Shown here one piece after another: positions 7,410 to 16,636 of a DNA stretch of 64,000 bases. How positions within the stretch are numbered: the first letter of the stretch is position 1; each line of letters opens with the position of its first letter. The DNA is from Nitrospira lenta (lineage in GTDB: Bacteria > Nitrospirota > Nitrospiria > Nitrospirales > Nitrospiraceae). The stretch is taken from positions 62,001 through 126,000 of the forward strand of contig NZ_OUNR01000020.1 of the NCBI RefSeq assembly GCF_900403705.1. Direction: 5' to 3'. A model generated the notes under the pieces. It searched no databases, had not been told where the DNA came from, and saw only the letters and a program-made list of their open reading frames with translations. Made by a program: the position numbers and the translations under genes.

Positions 7410-8801
7410 ATGCGGAACATTATTATTAGCCTCTGTATCATTGGGCTCTTTCTTGAACTATCAGGCCTGATCTGGTCGGCGAAAAAGGACAAGCCTAGCG
7501 AGACATTTGTCAGACTCTCAACTCCACCGGCCCGCAATATCGAACGCCCGCTCGACAACGGCTATTTTCTGTTGCTGGGGATGGCCGCTGCGGGTGGAAC
7601 GAACCCCGTCCAAACCGGATACGACATCTGGAGTGAAACCGGGGCACGACCGACAGAACGCGGCTATGACTTAGACAAACCAGGACGGACAGAGCTTCGA
7701 CTGCCGGTGGCCTACGACCGTGTCGTTCCCGAATGGCATGCCCACGACCCGTTGTCGGAATTCCAGAACAACGAGGCTTCGTTTCGGTTGTCGGCTTCGC
7801 TCTATGCGCCACTCGTCACACGATACGAACAATTTCTCCGTATGCAGTTTGAGGATTGGGGATACGGACATACCGGCGCGCCCCGCATTGAAGAGCTTAT
7901 GGCGGCCCACCGCCTGTTTGTGGCAATCGGATTCGGCGAACAGGTACGGACCGGGCTCGATCGACTCACCCTGGACGTTGCCAAGTGGCGTAGCGTCCTG
8001 CGGGAAGCCCGAACCCTCCCGGTGAAGATACTAGCGTCAGTGATGATCGAAGACGATGTCGAACTGTTGTCGCGCATGCTGAGTCAAAGCACGGTCGACA
8101 AACGCGTGCTGGTTCAAGGGCTCAATTTGCTCCAGCCATTGACTCTAGCTGAATACTCACTCCGTTGGCCGATTCAAAATGAATTTATGATGGGCTATCA
8201 ACGAAGCCGTACGGAATCGGCAAATGGAACCCGGCTTTCTCAGGCCGACCCTCACATCCTGGAAACGGTCACGATCCTGGCCCATCTGCCGTCCGATGCA
8301 TTCCAAAAAGTGGCGCACCCCAAAAGCCTGACGGGATTTGGCCTGGCCGCATCCGGCCAGCGCACCTGGGACGCGTATTCGAGCTATTACGACGCCACCA
8401 TTAAGGCCGCTGAAACGAATCACAGCCCGCTTCCTCGCCTGCAATATATCGCGAGACAGTCGCCCCGAACCTTTCTCGAACGGCTGGCCGATCCGATGGA
8501 ATTCGAACCGCAATGGGAGCCCTTCAGTCAACACTTGGTTGAAACAGATGCGCGGCTGCGCCTGGTCTCACTGCAAATCCTGATGCGCAAGCCCACCGCC
8601 ACCGTCACCATTCCGACCAGACTGGCGGAAGTCGGCTCGATGTACTTCGACCCCTTCACCGGACTCCCCATGCTGTGGAGCCCAACACAAAAGAAACTCT
8701 ATAGTGTGGGGAAAGACCGGCTCGACGATGGGGGAGATCCAAGTTTCGATATCAGCGTGCCGCTTCCGCCTGCCTTCACAGCGCCGTCACCGGCCTCGTA
8801 G
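7410..8801 (+). CDS. Exported or membrane-anchored protein of unknown function
   Basis: 463 aa, family not recognised. Residues 4-22 form one hydrophobic helix (signal anchor or uncleaved signal); no lipobox is present. The body is mostly helical and polar, with a long middle region of repeated Leu/Arg helices. The C-terminus has a short motif, DPFTGLPMLW, then LYSVGKDRLDDGGDPSFDI. That DPF-G-PL...YSVG...DDGG pattern recurs at the C-termini of many otherwise unrelated exported proteins, as I recall, notably in Planctomycetes. It is the only plus-strand gene among the minus-strand B12 genes and converges on the SemiSWEET gene 9 bp away. The start ATG has only a weak GAGG ahead of it. Confidence 0.75.
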   Translation: MRNIIISLCIIGLFLELSGLIWSAKKDKPSETFVRLSTPPARNIERPLDNGYFLLLGMAAAGGTNPVQTGYDIWSETGARPTERGYDLDKPGRTELRLPVAYDRVVPEWHAHDPLSEFQNNEASFRLSASLYAPLVTRYEQFLRMQFEDWGYGHTGAPRIEELMAAHRLFVAIGFGEQVRTGLDRLTLDVAKWRSVLREARTLPVKILASVMIEDDVELLSRMLSQSTVDKRVLVQGLNLLQPLTLAEYSLRWPIQNEFMMGYQRSRTESANGTRLSQADPHILETVTILAHLPSDAFQKVAHPKSLTGFGLAASGQRTWDAYSSYYDATIKAAETNHSPLPRLQYIARQSPRTFLERLADPMEFEPQWEPFSQHLVETDARLRLVSLQILMRKPTATVTIPTRLAEVGSMYFDPFTGLPMLWSPTQKKLYSVGKDRLDDGGDPSFDISVPLPPAFTAPSPAS

Positions 8802-8810
8802 CAAGAGGCG

Positions 8811-9074
8811 TCAACGCAGCTTCTGATACTTCAGCTTGAGCACCAAGATCGTGAGTGTCAGGAGAAACGTGATGACGTTTGTGACAACGATCGGCCATGC
8901 CATCAGGTACAGACCGTAGACTAGCCACAGAAAGACTCCTGTTGTAAAGGTCACCAACATCGCCAGCGACATATCATCGGCAGACTTTGTCCTCCAGGTC
9001 CGCTGTAGTTGTGGCAGGAACGCAATGGTGGTGAGTGTCCCGGCAACGAATCCGATCCAATTCGCAGTCTCCAT
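8811..9074 (-). CDS. SemiSWEET-family sugar transporter (MtN3/PQ-loop)
   Basis: 87 aa from ATG 9074 (METANWIG); an in-frame start at 9116 would add 14 unsupported residues. Three hydrophobic helices make one triple-helix bundle. The PQ-loop (FLPQLQRTWRTKSADDMS, about residues 19-36) and the following SLAMLVTFTTGVFLWLVYGL helix fit bacterial SemiSWEETs, which dimerise to carry mono- or disaccharides across the inner membrane. The substrate cannot be read from sequence. It stands alone, convergent with the unknown gene at 7410-8801 and divergent from rpmB. Confidence 0.85.
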   Translation of the reverse strand: METANWIGFVAGTLTTIAFLPQLQRTWRTKSADDMSLAMLVTFTTGVFLWLVYGLYLMAWPIVVTNVITFLLTLTILVLKLKYQKLR

Positions 9075-9128
9075 TCCGTCCCTTCTCCTGTCGATTCTCA
9101 AGACAGCCACCGGCATCTAGCCAGCTAC

Positions 9129-9158
9129 TTGTCACAGTTCGTCTTAATGTGCTATTTT
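9129..9158 (+). promoter_or_regulatory. Sigma70-type promoter for rpmB
   Basis: TTGTCA (9129-9134), 18-bp spacer, TATTTT (9153-9158), giving a leader of about 37 bases before the rpmB GTG start. Confidence 0.5.
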
Positions 9159-9201
9159 ACCGAGCTAATCATTCGCTCGATCACTCAGAAGGAGCACTAC
9201 C

Positions 9202-9393
9202 GTGGCATTCTCTTGCGATCTTTGTCAGAAAAAACCGAAATCAGGTAACAACGTCAGTCACGCGAACAACAAGACCAAGCGGGTATTCAACCCTAATATT
9301 CAGACTGTTCGCGCCGTCATCGACGGAGCCAACAAAAAGATTCGCGTGTGCACCCGGTGCCTCCGCTCAGGACTGGTCAAGAAGGCCGTCTAG
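9202..9393 (+). CDS. rpmB: 50S ribosomal protein L28
   Basis: 63 aa starting at a GTG (9202) with AAGGAG seven bases upstream. It has the L28 signature [13 protein letters not shown] and the zinc-binding (C+) form, with Cys5/Cys8 and Cys50/Cys53 pairs. Four-cysteine L28 paralogues are usually the zinc-replete version; no second copy is in this window. It binds 23S rRNA in the large subunit. It is monocistronic here. Confidence 0.97.
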   Translation: MAFSCDLCQKKPKSGNNVSHANNKTKRVFNPNIQTVRAVIDGANKKIRVCTRCLRSGLVKKAV

Positions 9394-9418
9394 GTCCTTC
9401 TCCGCTCCCATTCAATCT

Positions 9419-9733
9419 TTACGGCATTGAGAGCAGGACTCGGCCTCCGCGCTCGGTCAACTTGATCGCCTGCGGATCATCGGCCGACAGTGCGAGAGTC
9501 CTGCTGCCGTCTTTGCTCCTCAGCACGAGTCCGACTTCACCATTCGTGTCCAGCCCAAGGCCGGCTCTGGCTTTCCCCGCCTGATCCAATAGTAAAAACT
9601 CTTCCGCATTCACACCGTTTGCCTTCTGCGCTTGAACAGCCCTGCCCGAAAGGAACTGATCGCTCAGCACGCCTCCGACAATGCCGCCAAGAAATGCAGC
9701 CATCACAATCACTAGAGGTTGCCCCATCTTCAT
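9419..9733 (-). CDS. Small membrane-anchored protein of unknown function
   Basis: 104 aa. A hydrophobic helix at residues 6-24 (IVMAAFLGGIVGGVLSDQF) with small-residue GxxxG spacing is followed by a soluble domain with strand-rich repeats (FLLLDQAGKARAGLGLDTNG, then VGLVLRSKDGSRTLALSAD and ending RGGRVLLSMP). This looks like a short beta-structured domain held at the membrane surface; no named family is recognised. The upstream sequence has GGAGG six bases before the ATG. It lies downstream of tRNA-Gly on the same strand but behind that tRNA's terminator. Confidence 0.7.
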   Translation of the reverse strand: MKMGQPLVIVMAAFLGGIVGGVLSDQFLSGRAVQAQKANGVNAEEFLLLDQAGKARAGLGLDTNGEVGLVLRSKDGSRTLALSADDPQAIKLTERGGRVLLSMP

Positions 9734-9824
9734 GTCACGTCCCTCCTAATCACGTGCGTGTATCTTGATGCGCTCTATAGAAAAGTCTCTGACCCGTTTC
9801 CATCACCGCACCGGCGAAAGAGAC

Positions 9825-9862
9825 AAAAAAGGACTTGGAAGCGCGTGCCGTCCAAGTCCTTA
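9825..9862 (-). terminator. Intrinsic terminator after tRNA-Gly
   Basis: Minus strand: a 10-11 bp stem (AAGGACTTGGA with TCCAAGTCCTT), an 11-base loop, then a U-run (9825-9830). It lies just past the tRNA 3' end. Confidence 0.9.
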
Positions 9863-9879
9863 GGTGTGACGTGTGAATT

Positions 9880-9954
9880 TGGAGCGGGCGATGGGATTTG
9901 AACCCACGACAACTTGCTTGGGAAGCAAGGACTCTACCACTGAGCTACGCCCGC
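9880..9954 (-). tRNA. tRNA-Gly (anticodon CCC)
   Basis: A full cloverleaf reads on the minus strand: acceptor GCGGGCG with CGCCCGC, D-arm AGCTCAGTGGTAGAG, anticodon stem CTTGC/GCAAG with loop TTCCCAA (anticodon CCC), T-arm with GGTTCAAAT, discriminator U and an encoded CCA at 9880-9882. It reads GGG codons. Confidence 0.96.
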
Positions 9955-9966
9955 TCGCTGTGGTGC

Positions 9967-9995
9967 ATCCTACGCGGGCGACGATTCCAAGTCAA
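9967..9995 (-). promoter_or_regulatory. Sigma70-type promoter for tRNA-Gly
   Basis: Minus strand: TTGACT (9990-9995), 17-bp spacer, TAGGAT (9967-9972), about a dozen bases before the mature tRNA 5' end. It is separate from the upstream tyrS operon. Confidence 0.65.
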
Positions 9996-10006
9996 GAAAG
10001 GCCGTC

Positions 10007-11218
10007 CTACTTGGCCCGCTCAACCACGGCAAACTTGCGCCGGCCGATTTTCATTTGGTACTGGCGACCGGCATCCAACGTGACAGTGGCATTGGCGTCG
10101 CTCTGCTTCTTCTGATCAAATTCCACGCCACCTTGAATCACCAGCCGCCGGGCTTCGCTCTTGCTCGTCACCAAGCCTGTCCTGGCTACAAGATCAACCA
10201 GTCCGATCGACTGCCCATCTTTCAAATCCTGCTCCGTCAGCACGAGCCGCACATCCGGCTCGTCCGGAAACTCACGCTCGGAAAATTTGTGCTGAAAAGC
10301 GCCTCTCGCCTGCCTCCCCGCTTCTTCACCGTGATACCGAGCCACAAGAAGCTCGGCCAGCGACTGCTTCGCTTCCATCGGATGCAATGCCTTCACTCGC
10401 GCAAGATCTTCCGTGGTGAGCAATTCATAGTACCGCAGCATCAACGCGTCGCTGATCGACATCACCTTCCCGAACATGTCTTCCGGCTTATCTTCGAGCG
10501 CGATGTAGTTGCCGACGCTCTTGCTCATCTTCTTGATGCCGTCCGTGCCTTCCAGCAACGGCATCGTGATGACCACCTGCGACTCCTGCCCAAAGTCCCG
10601 TTGCAGTTCCCGCCCGACCAATAAATTAAACTTCTGGTCGGTCCCACCCAGCTCCACATCCGCCTTCATCGCAACTGAGTCGTACCCCTGCACCAGCGGA
10701 TAGAGAAACTCATGGACGCTGATCGGCTTTTGCTCGTGAAAGCGTTTGTGAAAATCGTCCCGCTCCATCATCCGCGCCACGCGATAGTGCGCCGCCAGCT
10801 GAATCAAGCCCTCGGCCGTCATCGCACCCATCCAGGTACTATTGAACTCGATGACGGTCTTCTGCGGATCGAGGATCTTAAAAATCTGCCGCTGATAGGT
10901 CTTGGCGTTCTCCTGCACTTGCTCTTTGGTCAACGCGCGGCGGGTTTCCGACACGCCGGTGGGATCGCCTATCATGCCGGTAAAATCGCCGATCAGGAAG
11001 AGCACCTGATGCCCGAGATCTTGAAAATGTTTCAGCTTGTGGATCAGGACCGTATGGCCGAGATGCAGATCAGGCGCAGTCGGATCGAATCCCGCTTTCA
11101 CGCGAAGGGGACGATTCTCCTTCAACGAGCGAGTCAGCTTCGTCTCCAGTTCTGCGCGCTGAATGACCTCCACGGTTCCCCGCAAAATCAGATCAAGCTG
11201 CCGACTCAATTCACTCAT
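10007..11218 (-). CDS. tyrS: Tyrosyl-tRNA synthetase
   Basis: 403 aa class I synthetase that charges tRNA-Tyr. Motifs are HLGHT at residues 52-56 (the HIGH equivalent), [33 protein letters not shown] and KMSKS. The C-terminal S4 RNA-binding domain is visible as [20 protein letters not shown]. The longer connective region and the HLGHT form place it in the TyrZ-like bacterial branch. The ATG overlaps the stop of the ComEA-like gene (ATGA), so it is the last gene of a gcvH-lpdA-comEA-tyrS run. Confidence 0.96.
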   Translation of the reverse strand: MSELSRQLDLILRGTVEVIQRAELETKLTRSLKENRPLRVKAGFDPTAPDLHLGHTVLIHKLKHFQDLGHQVLFLIGDFTGMIGDPTGVSETRRALTKEQVQENAKTYQRQIFKILDPQKTVIEFNSTWMGAMTAEGLIQLAAHYRVARMMERDDFHKRFHEQKPISVHEFLYPLVQGYDSVAMKADVELGGTDQKFNLLVGRELQRDFGQESQVVITMPLLEGTDGIKKMSKSVGNYIALEDKPEDMFGKVMSISDALMLRYYELLTTEDLARVKALHPMEAKQSLAELLVARYHGEEAGRQARGAFQHKFSEREFPDEPDVRLVLTEQDLKDGQSIGLVDLVARTGLVTSKSEARRLVIQGGVEFDQKKQSDANATVTLDAGRQYQMKIGRRKFAVVERAK

Positions 11219-11673
11219 ATCGGCCCCTTCTTTCCCTGTTCCACTGCAGCTGACTTCGCAACCGTGACAAATGGCTTCAGTTGTTCCAGCTTCTTCTTTC
11301 CAATCCCCTTCACCGCCCGCAGATCCTCGACCGCATGAAACCGCCCGACAGACTTCCGATAATCCACCATCCGTTTGGCCAACACCGGCCCGACGCCCGG
11401 AAGCTGATCGAAGTCCGCCGCCGTCGCACGGTTCAAATCCACCCGTTGCGCGCTATTCGCCTCCCTGCGCACCTCACTCACTCCGGCAGACGGAATCGTT
11501 GGTTCGCCTACCGGAACCACGGTTGGAGAGGCGTTATCGGAAAACAACGACGCTGCATGAGTCACCGCAGGCCGCTGCATCGTTTGGGGAACCTGCCAGC
11601 CGATCCACAATACGACGCCCATCGTCATCGCCAACATGCTCAGCTTGATGAGGAGCGACTGAAGCACGCTCAT
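11215..11673 (-). CDS. ComEA-like helix-hairpin-helix DNA-binding protein
   Basis: 152 aa from ATG 11673, which overlaps the lpdA stop as ATGA. A start 30 bases upstream would only extend into lpdA. There is an N-terminal membrane helix (about residues 4-27), a low-complexity linker, and a C-terminal tandem HhH domain: [29 protein letters not shown] and then [19 protein letters not shown]. This is the ComEA/soluble-ligand architecture; ComEA binds incoming double-stranded DNA at the membrane during transformation. comEC is present 31 kb away at 42.7 kb, consistent with a DNA-uptake role, though HhH proteins of this size also serve elsewhere. Confidence 0.8.
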   Translation of the reverse strand: MSVLQSLLIKLSMLAMTMGVVLWIGWQVPQTMQRPAVTHAASLFSDNASPTVVPVGEPTIPSAGVSEVRREANSAQRVDLNRATAADFDQLPGVGPVLAKRMVDYRKSVGRFHAVEDLRAVKGIGKKKLEQLKPFVTVAKSAAVEQGKKGPI

Positions 11674-13091
11674 GATTTCTTCTTCATCTGGTGAATCGCA
11701 CAACCCTCGACATCTTCGACTGCTTCGACGAAACCTTCCGCGAGCGTCGGATGGGCATGAATCATGTGGCTGATCTGCGATACCGTCGCCCCCTGCTCGA
11801 TGGCAAGCGCAGCTTCGTGAATGAGGTCCGCCGCATGGGCGCCGACAATGTGCGCACCGAGCAACCGGCCGGTCACCGCATCCGCAATCACTTTGAACAG
11901 GCCCGTGATATCGCCGGTCGCTTGCGCCTTACCCAGCGCCGCGTAGCGGAAGCGTCCCACCTTGACGGCCTGCTCCGGATCGTGGCCGGCCGCTTGCGCC
12001 TGTTCACGAGCCTGCCGTTCCGTCAGCCCAACCCGGCCAACTTCCGGCAACGTGAAGATACCGGCAGGAATGACGTCATAGCGGATCGCTGTCGGATGCC
12101 CCATGATGTTTTCAACGGCGACTTTCCCTTGCGCCGACGCCACATGAGCAAGCATGGCCTTTCCGACCACATCGCCGATCGCATAGACGCCGGGCACATT
12201 CGTCTCCATCCGGTCATCGACCAAAATCTCGCCCCGCTTCCCCAGCGCAATACCGGCTGCCTCGACCCCGATGTCACGGGATTGAAATCCGCGTCCAATC
12301 GAGACCAGAAGCATCTCCGCTTCAACCGTACTGCCATCTTTGAGTTGCGCGACCACCAGTCCATCACGCACCTGCGCCTCTTGAATCGTCGTGCCCGTTC
12401 TGACATCGACGCCGCGCTTCTTGAGCTCGCGCGCCATCAGCACAGAAACCTCTTCATCTTCCAATGGAAGCACGGCCGATTGCAGCTCGACCATGGTCAC
12501 CTGCGTACCCAAGCCACTGAAGAGCGAGGAGCATTCACACCCCTCGACCCCGGCGCCGAGAATGATCATCCGCGGCGGAGCCGATTCGAGATCGAGCGCC
12601 TGCTTGCTGGTGATAATGGTTTTCCCGTCGACAGGAAATTGCGCCAGCTGCGGCCAGGATGATCCCGTAGCAATCAGAATCGCATCCGCCTGCACCTGCC
12701 GTTGCGAGCCATCCTTTGCGGTCACCGCAATCGTGCGCGCATCGACCAACCTGCCGCGGCCATCGACTACATCGATCTTCCAAGCGTTGAACAACGTGGC
12801 AATGCCCTTGACCAGCGACGCCACCACCTTGTTCTTCCGCGCCACCATGCGGGCAAGATCGTAGCGCGGCGGACCGGACAGCAGAAGGCCAAGATCCTCC
12901 GCTTTTTTGAGCTTATCGCCGAGTTCAATGACGGAGAGGAGGGCCTTGCTGGGAATACAGCCCCAATTCAAACACACACCGCCGAGCGCCTGTTGCTCGA
13001 TGACCGTGACTCGTGCGCCCAATTGGGCCGCGCGAATCGCCGCCACGTACCCGCCAGGCCCGGCTCCCAGAATCGCGATGTGTTTCGGCAT
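11670..13091 (-). CDS. lpdA: Dihydrolipoyl dehydrogenase (E3)
   Basis: 473 aa flavoprotein disulfide reductase. FAD-binding GAGPGGYVAAIRAAQLG is at residues 9-25, the redox pair Cys40/Cys45 is in GGVCLNWGCIPSK, the NAD motif is GAGVEGCECSSLFSGLG, the second FAD motif is VYAIGDVVG, and the C-terminal active site is HAHPTLAEGFVEA. It reoxidises the lipoyl group of GcvH or of 2-oxoacid dehydrogenases. Its neighbour gcvH, 21 bp upstream, suggests a role in the glycine cleavage system; no E1/E2 genes are in the window. Confidence 0.96.
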   Translation of the reverse strand: MPKHIAILGAGPGGYVAAIRAAQLGARVTVIEQQALGGVCLNWGCIPSKALLSVIELGDKLKKAEDLGLLLSGPPRYDLARMVARKNKVVASLVKGIATLFNAWKIDVVDGRGRLVDARTIAVTAKDGSQRQVQADAILIATGSSWPQLAQFPVDGKTIITSKQALDLESAPPRMIILGAGVEGCECSSLFSGLGTQVTMVELQSAVLPLEDEEVSVLMARELKKRGVDVRTGTTIQEAQVRDGLVVAQLKDGSTVEAEMLLVSIGRGFQSRDIGVEAAGIALGKRGEILVDDRMETNVPGVYAIGDVVGKAMLAHVASAQGKVAVENIMGHPTAIRYDVIPAGIFTLPEVGRVGLTERQAREQAQAAGHDPEQAVKVGRFRYAALGKAQATGDITGLFKVIADAVTGRLLGAHIVGAHAADLIHEAALAIEQGATVSQISHMIHAHPTLAEGFVEAVEDVEGCAIHQMKKKS

Positions 13092-13112
13092 GGAAAACGT
13101 TACGAGCGCGCG

Positions 13113-13499
13113 TTAATGTTTCTGACTGGCGAGAAAGGCTTCGTATTGGGCGGCCGTCATGAGTTGATCGACCTCTCCGGGATTCGAAAGATCGATCACG
13201 GCGATCCAGCCCTTGCCATAGGGATCGGAGTTGACCACTTCAGGATGATCCTTCAGGTCAGTGTTGATCTTCGAGACCGTGCCGCTGACAGGCACATAAA
13301 TGGTCGATGTCGTTTTCGTCGATTCCACTTCGCCGATCTGCTGCCCGGCGGTCACCACGGCGCCGACTTTCGGCATATCGAGGAACACAATATCCCCGAG
13401 AGCATCCTGGGCAAAATGGCTGATACCCACGGTTGCTTGCTTCCCGTTGAGACGCACCCATTCATGTTCTTTGTGATACCGCAAGTCGCTCGGAATCAT
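13113..13499 (-). CDS. gcvH: Glycine cleavage system H protein
   Basis: 128 aa from ATG 13499 (MIPSDLRYHKEHEWVRL); the longer frame to 13595 adds 32 residues that fit no H protein. The lipoylation site is Lys62 in GEVESTKTTST, and the family motifs GISHFAQDALGDIVFLDMP and NSDPYGKGW are present. It shuttles the aminomethyl group between P and T proteins, which are not in the window; lpdA follows at once. Confidence 0.95.
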   Translation of the reverse strand: MIPSDLRYHKEHEWVRLNGKQATVGISHFAQDALGDIVFLDMPKVGAVVTAGQQIGEVESTKTTSTIYVPVSGTVSKINTDLKDHPEVVNSDPYGKGWIAVIDLSNPGEVDQLMTAAQYEAFLASQKH

Positions 13500-13575
13500 A
13501 GAGTCTCCATCCGTAATCAATTGAAGAAACGCCCATGGAAAGACGTCGGATCGTAGAGGGCAACCACATGATTTG

Positions 13576-14994
13576 TCAAGGAAGATTGGCCGCATTTCGA
13601 GGCAGCAGCAACAGATTCCCGTCTTCCACTTCCAGCGTGACTGCCCTGAGCCCGTCGGTCCACTCGCCGAGCGGAGCCGTCTCCGGCACCATCGCAGAAC
13701 GAACCAGCCAGAGTCGGTCGGGCGAACCCACTTGCTGAGCGACCTGTTCCAACAACGCCGGCCCCTTGTTGTCCTCTGTACGAATCACGAGTTCCCCTCC
13801 ACTCCGCCTGAACAAGTCGTTCAGATCCTCACCGTATTGCTCTAACCCGATCAACGGTTCGCTGACCGTGCTTCCGTGAACCTCAATCAACAGGCGCCCG
13901 GCCGGCTTCTCATCACGAATCAATTTTCTGATACGCGCAGCCACGGTGGCATAACTTCTGGCCTTCCACCCCACCCAGCGCCAATAGATCGCCTCCCGGT
14001 CATACGCCATTACCCCGGCACCAACGGAGTCACCCAATAATTGCTGCGGTGTGATGGTCAGACCGAAGGCCGAGGTAAACAGCTGAAATGATGAGTCAGA
14101 AAAATCTTGCGCGAAGCCCTGCGTCTCTCTTGCCCTCAAGAAAATTCCATCGCAACCGGCCCGCAGCAGCACCGTCGCTCGTTCCGCGATGACAGCTTGA
14201 TAGTCAGGATGCAATGGATCTGGAAGCATCGCCGGCTCCTGGCCGTTGGGCGCCACTCCCCGCATGACAAGAGAGCGGCTCAGCCATTCGGGCCTAAGCG
14301 CGATGCCGCGACCGTGATGGAAATCCAGCGTACCCCACACCGAAAGACCAGCCAGATGCGCCGCACCAATAAAAGCCTCGACTGTTTCCGGATTCCTATC
14401 CTTGCCCCACTCGGAACTGGCCGGATCCAGCAACACCGTTGTGACACCGGCCTTTAGCAATGTCTGCAACCACGTCACCCAACCTGACACCGGCGGGAGT
14501 TGAGACAGAGGAAGCCCCAACGCAACCTGACGCGCGACCGTGACATGAGACCCGCCTGGAATCTGGCGCAACTGATCAAGCCGACTCAACGCCTGTTGCT
14601 GGTAGCGCTGTGTCCGAGAATCGCCCCCGGCCTCACCCGTGGCGAGGGCGCGGTATTCGGCCATGGCCGCACGATAGTCCCCCATCTGCTCATAGGAACG
14701 TCCGAGCCACCAGCGCGCCTCTACCGACTGCGGCGAATTAGCCACGGTTGAATCGACAACTCGCCGGAAGAACAGTGCGGCTGCGGGATATCGTTCCTGC
14801 GCGAACGCCCGGTGGGCCTCGCGCAACAGGCTCAATTGCGCGTCGCGTGCAGGATCATCGTGAATCTGATCAAGCGGGGCTGAAGAGGAAGGAGGAGCCA
14901 GTCGCGGGCTACAGGCACACAACAGTGCGAGAGACAGCATCAGCGCTGCCCCTCGCATCCGCGATTGTCCAGAAGTGAAGGGCAAAGAACCCAT
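13576..14994 (-). CDS. Lipoprotein with TPR-like region and a TIM-barrel glycosidase-like domain
   Basis: 472 aa from ATG 14994, or 460 from 14958; the frame continues upstream into ndk and is not used. Residues 13-28 form a lipoprotein signal ending in LLCAC, with Cys28 lipidated. Residues about 40-140 look like a tetratricopeptide-type region (AHRAFAQERYPAAALFFRRVV, then ARWWLGRSYEQMGDYRAAM). The rest resembles the beta/alpha-barrel of GHL10/GHL13-type (PgaB C-terminal-like) hydrolases: VTTVLLDPASSEW, AGLSVWGTLDFHHG, HPDYQAVIAERATVLLRAGCDGIFL and GRLLIEVHGSTV. It could act on a periplasmic or surface polysaccharide, but catalytic residues cannot be assigned safely. It starts 20 bp after ndk. 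Confidence 0.7.
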   Translation of the reverse strand: MGSLPFTSGQSRMRGAALMLSLALLCACSPRLAPPSSSAPLDQIHDDPARDAQLSLLREAHRAFAQERYPAAALFFRRVVDSTVANSPQSVEARWWLGRSYEQMGDYRAAMAEYRALATGEAGGDSRTQRYQQQALSRLDQLRQIPGGSHVTVARQVALGLPLSQLPPVSGWVTWLQTLLKAGVTTVLLDPASSEWGKDRNPETVEAFIGAAHLAGLSVWGTLDFHHGRGIALRPEWLSRSLVMRGVAPNGQEPAMLPDPLHPDYQAVIAERATVLLRAGCDGIFLRARETQGFAQDFSDSSFQLFTSAFGLTITPQQLLGDSVGAGVMAYDREAIYWRWVGWKARSYATVAARIRKLIRDEKPAGRLLIEVHGSTVSEPLIGLEQYGEDLNDLFRRSGGELVIRTEDNKGPALLEQVAQQVGSPDRLWLVRSAMVPETAPLGEWTDGLRAVTLEVEDGNLLLLPRNAANLP

Positions 14995-15013
14995 CGCCCT
15001 CCGAGAAAATGGC

Positions 15014-15433
15014 TTAACTGAAGATTTCCATGCCGGGAAAGAAATACGCCGTCTCGAATGCCGCGGTTTCAGGCGAATCCGATCCGTGCACAGCATTGAA
15101 CTCAATGTTGGCGCCATGCGCCTTGCGAATCGTATTCGCGTCAGCCTTGGCAGGATCGGTCGCACCCATGAGCTCCCGATTCTTCTTAATCGCATTGTCG
15201 CCCTGCAACACAATCACGACCGCCGGCCCGGACGACATAAAGGTGCAGAGACTATCGAAGAACGGCCGCGCCTTATGGACGGCATAAAATCCCTCCGCGA
15301 CCGGCTTGGACATCTGCATCAGCTTCATCGCCACCGGCTTCAGCCCTGCTTGCTCATAGCGGTTGATGATGTCCCCGACGGCATTCTTCTTCACGGCATC
15401 AGGCTTGATAATCGCTAACGTACGTTCACTCAT
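15014..15433 (-). CDS. ndk: Nucleoside diphosphate kinase
   Basis: 139 aa, usual length. Catalytic His116 lies in [12 protein letters not shown]; the N-terminal [12 protein letters not shown] and the [19 protein letters not shown] segment are diagnostic. It equilibrates NTP pools using ATP. GGAG precedes the ATG, and a near-consensus promoter lies about 55-80 bases upstream. Confidence 0.97.
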   Translation of the reverse strand: MSERTLAIIKPDAVKKNAVGDIINRYEQAGLKPVAMKLMQMSKPVAEGFYAVHKARPFFDSLCTFMSSGPAVVIVLQGDNAIKKNRELMGATDPAKADANTIRKAHGANIEFNAVHGSDSPETAAFETAYFFPGMEIFS

Positions 15434-15486
15434 TGTGGCTCCGATTTCTTCAGAAAGTTAAAGGATACATTGAACAGCGTTGGCGC

Positions 15487-15515
15487 ATTATAAGTGGCTG
15501 ATAACGGGCTTGCAA
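15487..15515 (-). promoter_or_regulatory. Sigma70-type promoter for ndk and the following lipoprotein gene
   Basis: Minus strand: TTGCAA (15510-15515), 17-bp spacer, TATAAT (15487-15492). The perfect -10 box and spacing make it one of the clearest promoters in the window. Confidence 0.75.
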
Positions 15516-15564
15516 CTGGTTGAAGAAGACGAGGAACAGATTCGATTCGATCAGATGGGAAGCG

Positions 15565-16596
15565 CTACGATGCGAACTGCTTGGCCAGTTCACTCGGCTT
15601 GAAGACGCCCCGTTCGGTGATGATGCCGGTGATCAGTTCAGCCGGGGTCACGTCGAAGGCTGGATTGTAGACAGCGACGCCAGCCGGCGCGATCGGGTGG
15701 CTGCCATGGATGGTGGTGACTTCTAACGAGTTGCGTTGCTCGATGGGAATGTCCGCGCCGGTCTTGGTCTTCAAATCGATGGTTGAATACGGCGCCGCGA
15801 CATAGAACGGAATGCCGTGCGCCTTGGCGAGCACCGCCACGGAGTACGTACCGATCTTGTTCGCCACATCGCCATTGGCCGCGATCCGATCGGCGCCGAC
15901 GACACAGAGCTGGATTTTCCCCTGGCGCATGAGTGATCCGGCCATATTGTCGGTGATGAGCGTCACCGGAATCTTGTCCTGCATCAGCTCCCAGGCCGTA
16001 AGCCGGGCTCCTTGCAAGACCGGGCGCGTCTCATCCGCAATGACCTGAATTTTCTTCCCCTGCTCCCAAGCTGCGCGAATCACACCGAGAGCCGTCCCAT
16101 ATCCCGCCGTCGCCAGCGCACCGGCGTTGCAATGCGTCAGTACGGTCTGCCCATTGGCGATCAACTCCGCGCCATGCTTCCCCATCGCCTTGCACAACGC
16201 GATGTCCTCATCCAGGATCGCTTGCGCCTCGGCCAGCAGCGCGGCCTTCACAGCGGGAACCGCCTGCGCGCTCAAGGAAGCAAGTTTCTTTTTCATGCGA
16301 TCGATCGCCCAGAACAGATTGACGGCCGTCGGCCTGGTGACGGCCAAATGATCGCAGATCGGCATCAGCGCCTGCGCAAACGCGGGAAACTCCGTCGCTG
16401 AGACCGCCTGCGCACCCAGCGCCACACCCAACGCGGCCGTCACCCCGATCGCAGGGGCTCCACGGACTTTCAATTCACGAATGGCATCGGCCACCGCCCG
16501 ATAGTCCCGGCAGTCGAGAAACTCGACATGCTCGGGCAGCCGGCTCTGATCGAGCAGACGCACAACACCGTTTTTCCATTCAACTGTAGGAATCAT
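15565..16596 (-). CDS. mtnA: S-methyl-5-thioribose-1-phosphate isomerase
   Basis: 343 aa of the eIF2B-alpha-like MtnA family. The catalytic Cys is in [19 protein letters not shown] and the Asp in [32 protein letters not shown] is near residue 45-58. It converts methylthioribose-1-phosphate to the ribulose form in the methionine salvage pathway. It is the last gene of the long minus-strand run from the polysaccharide locus, 40 bp after the WecA-like gene, but its function is unrelated. Confidence 0.94.
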   Translation of the reverse strand: MIPTVEWKNGVVRLLDQSRLPEHVEFLDCRDYRAVADAIRELKVRGAPAIGVTAALGVALGAQAVSATEFPAFAQALMPICDHLAVTRPTAVNLFWAIDRMKKKLASLSAQAVPAVKAALLAEAQAILDEDIALCKAMGKHGAELIANGQTVLTHCNAGALATAGYGTALGVIRAAWEQGKKIQVIADETRPVLQGARLTAWELMQDKIPVTLITDNMAGSLMRQGKIQLCVVGADRIAANGDVANKIGTYSVAVLAKAHGIPFYVAAPYSTIDLKTKTGADIPIEQRNSLEVTTIHGSHPIAPAGVAVYNPAFDVTPAELITGIITERGVFKPSELAKQFAS

Positions 16597-16636
16597 GGAG
16601 GGATCTTCTAGCGGGAACGGAGAGAGAGTGCAAGCC

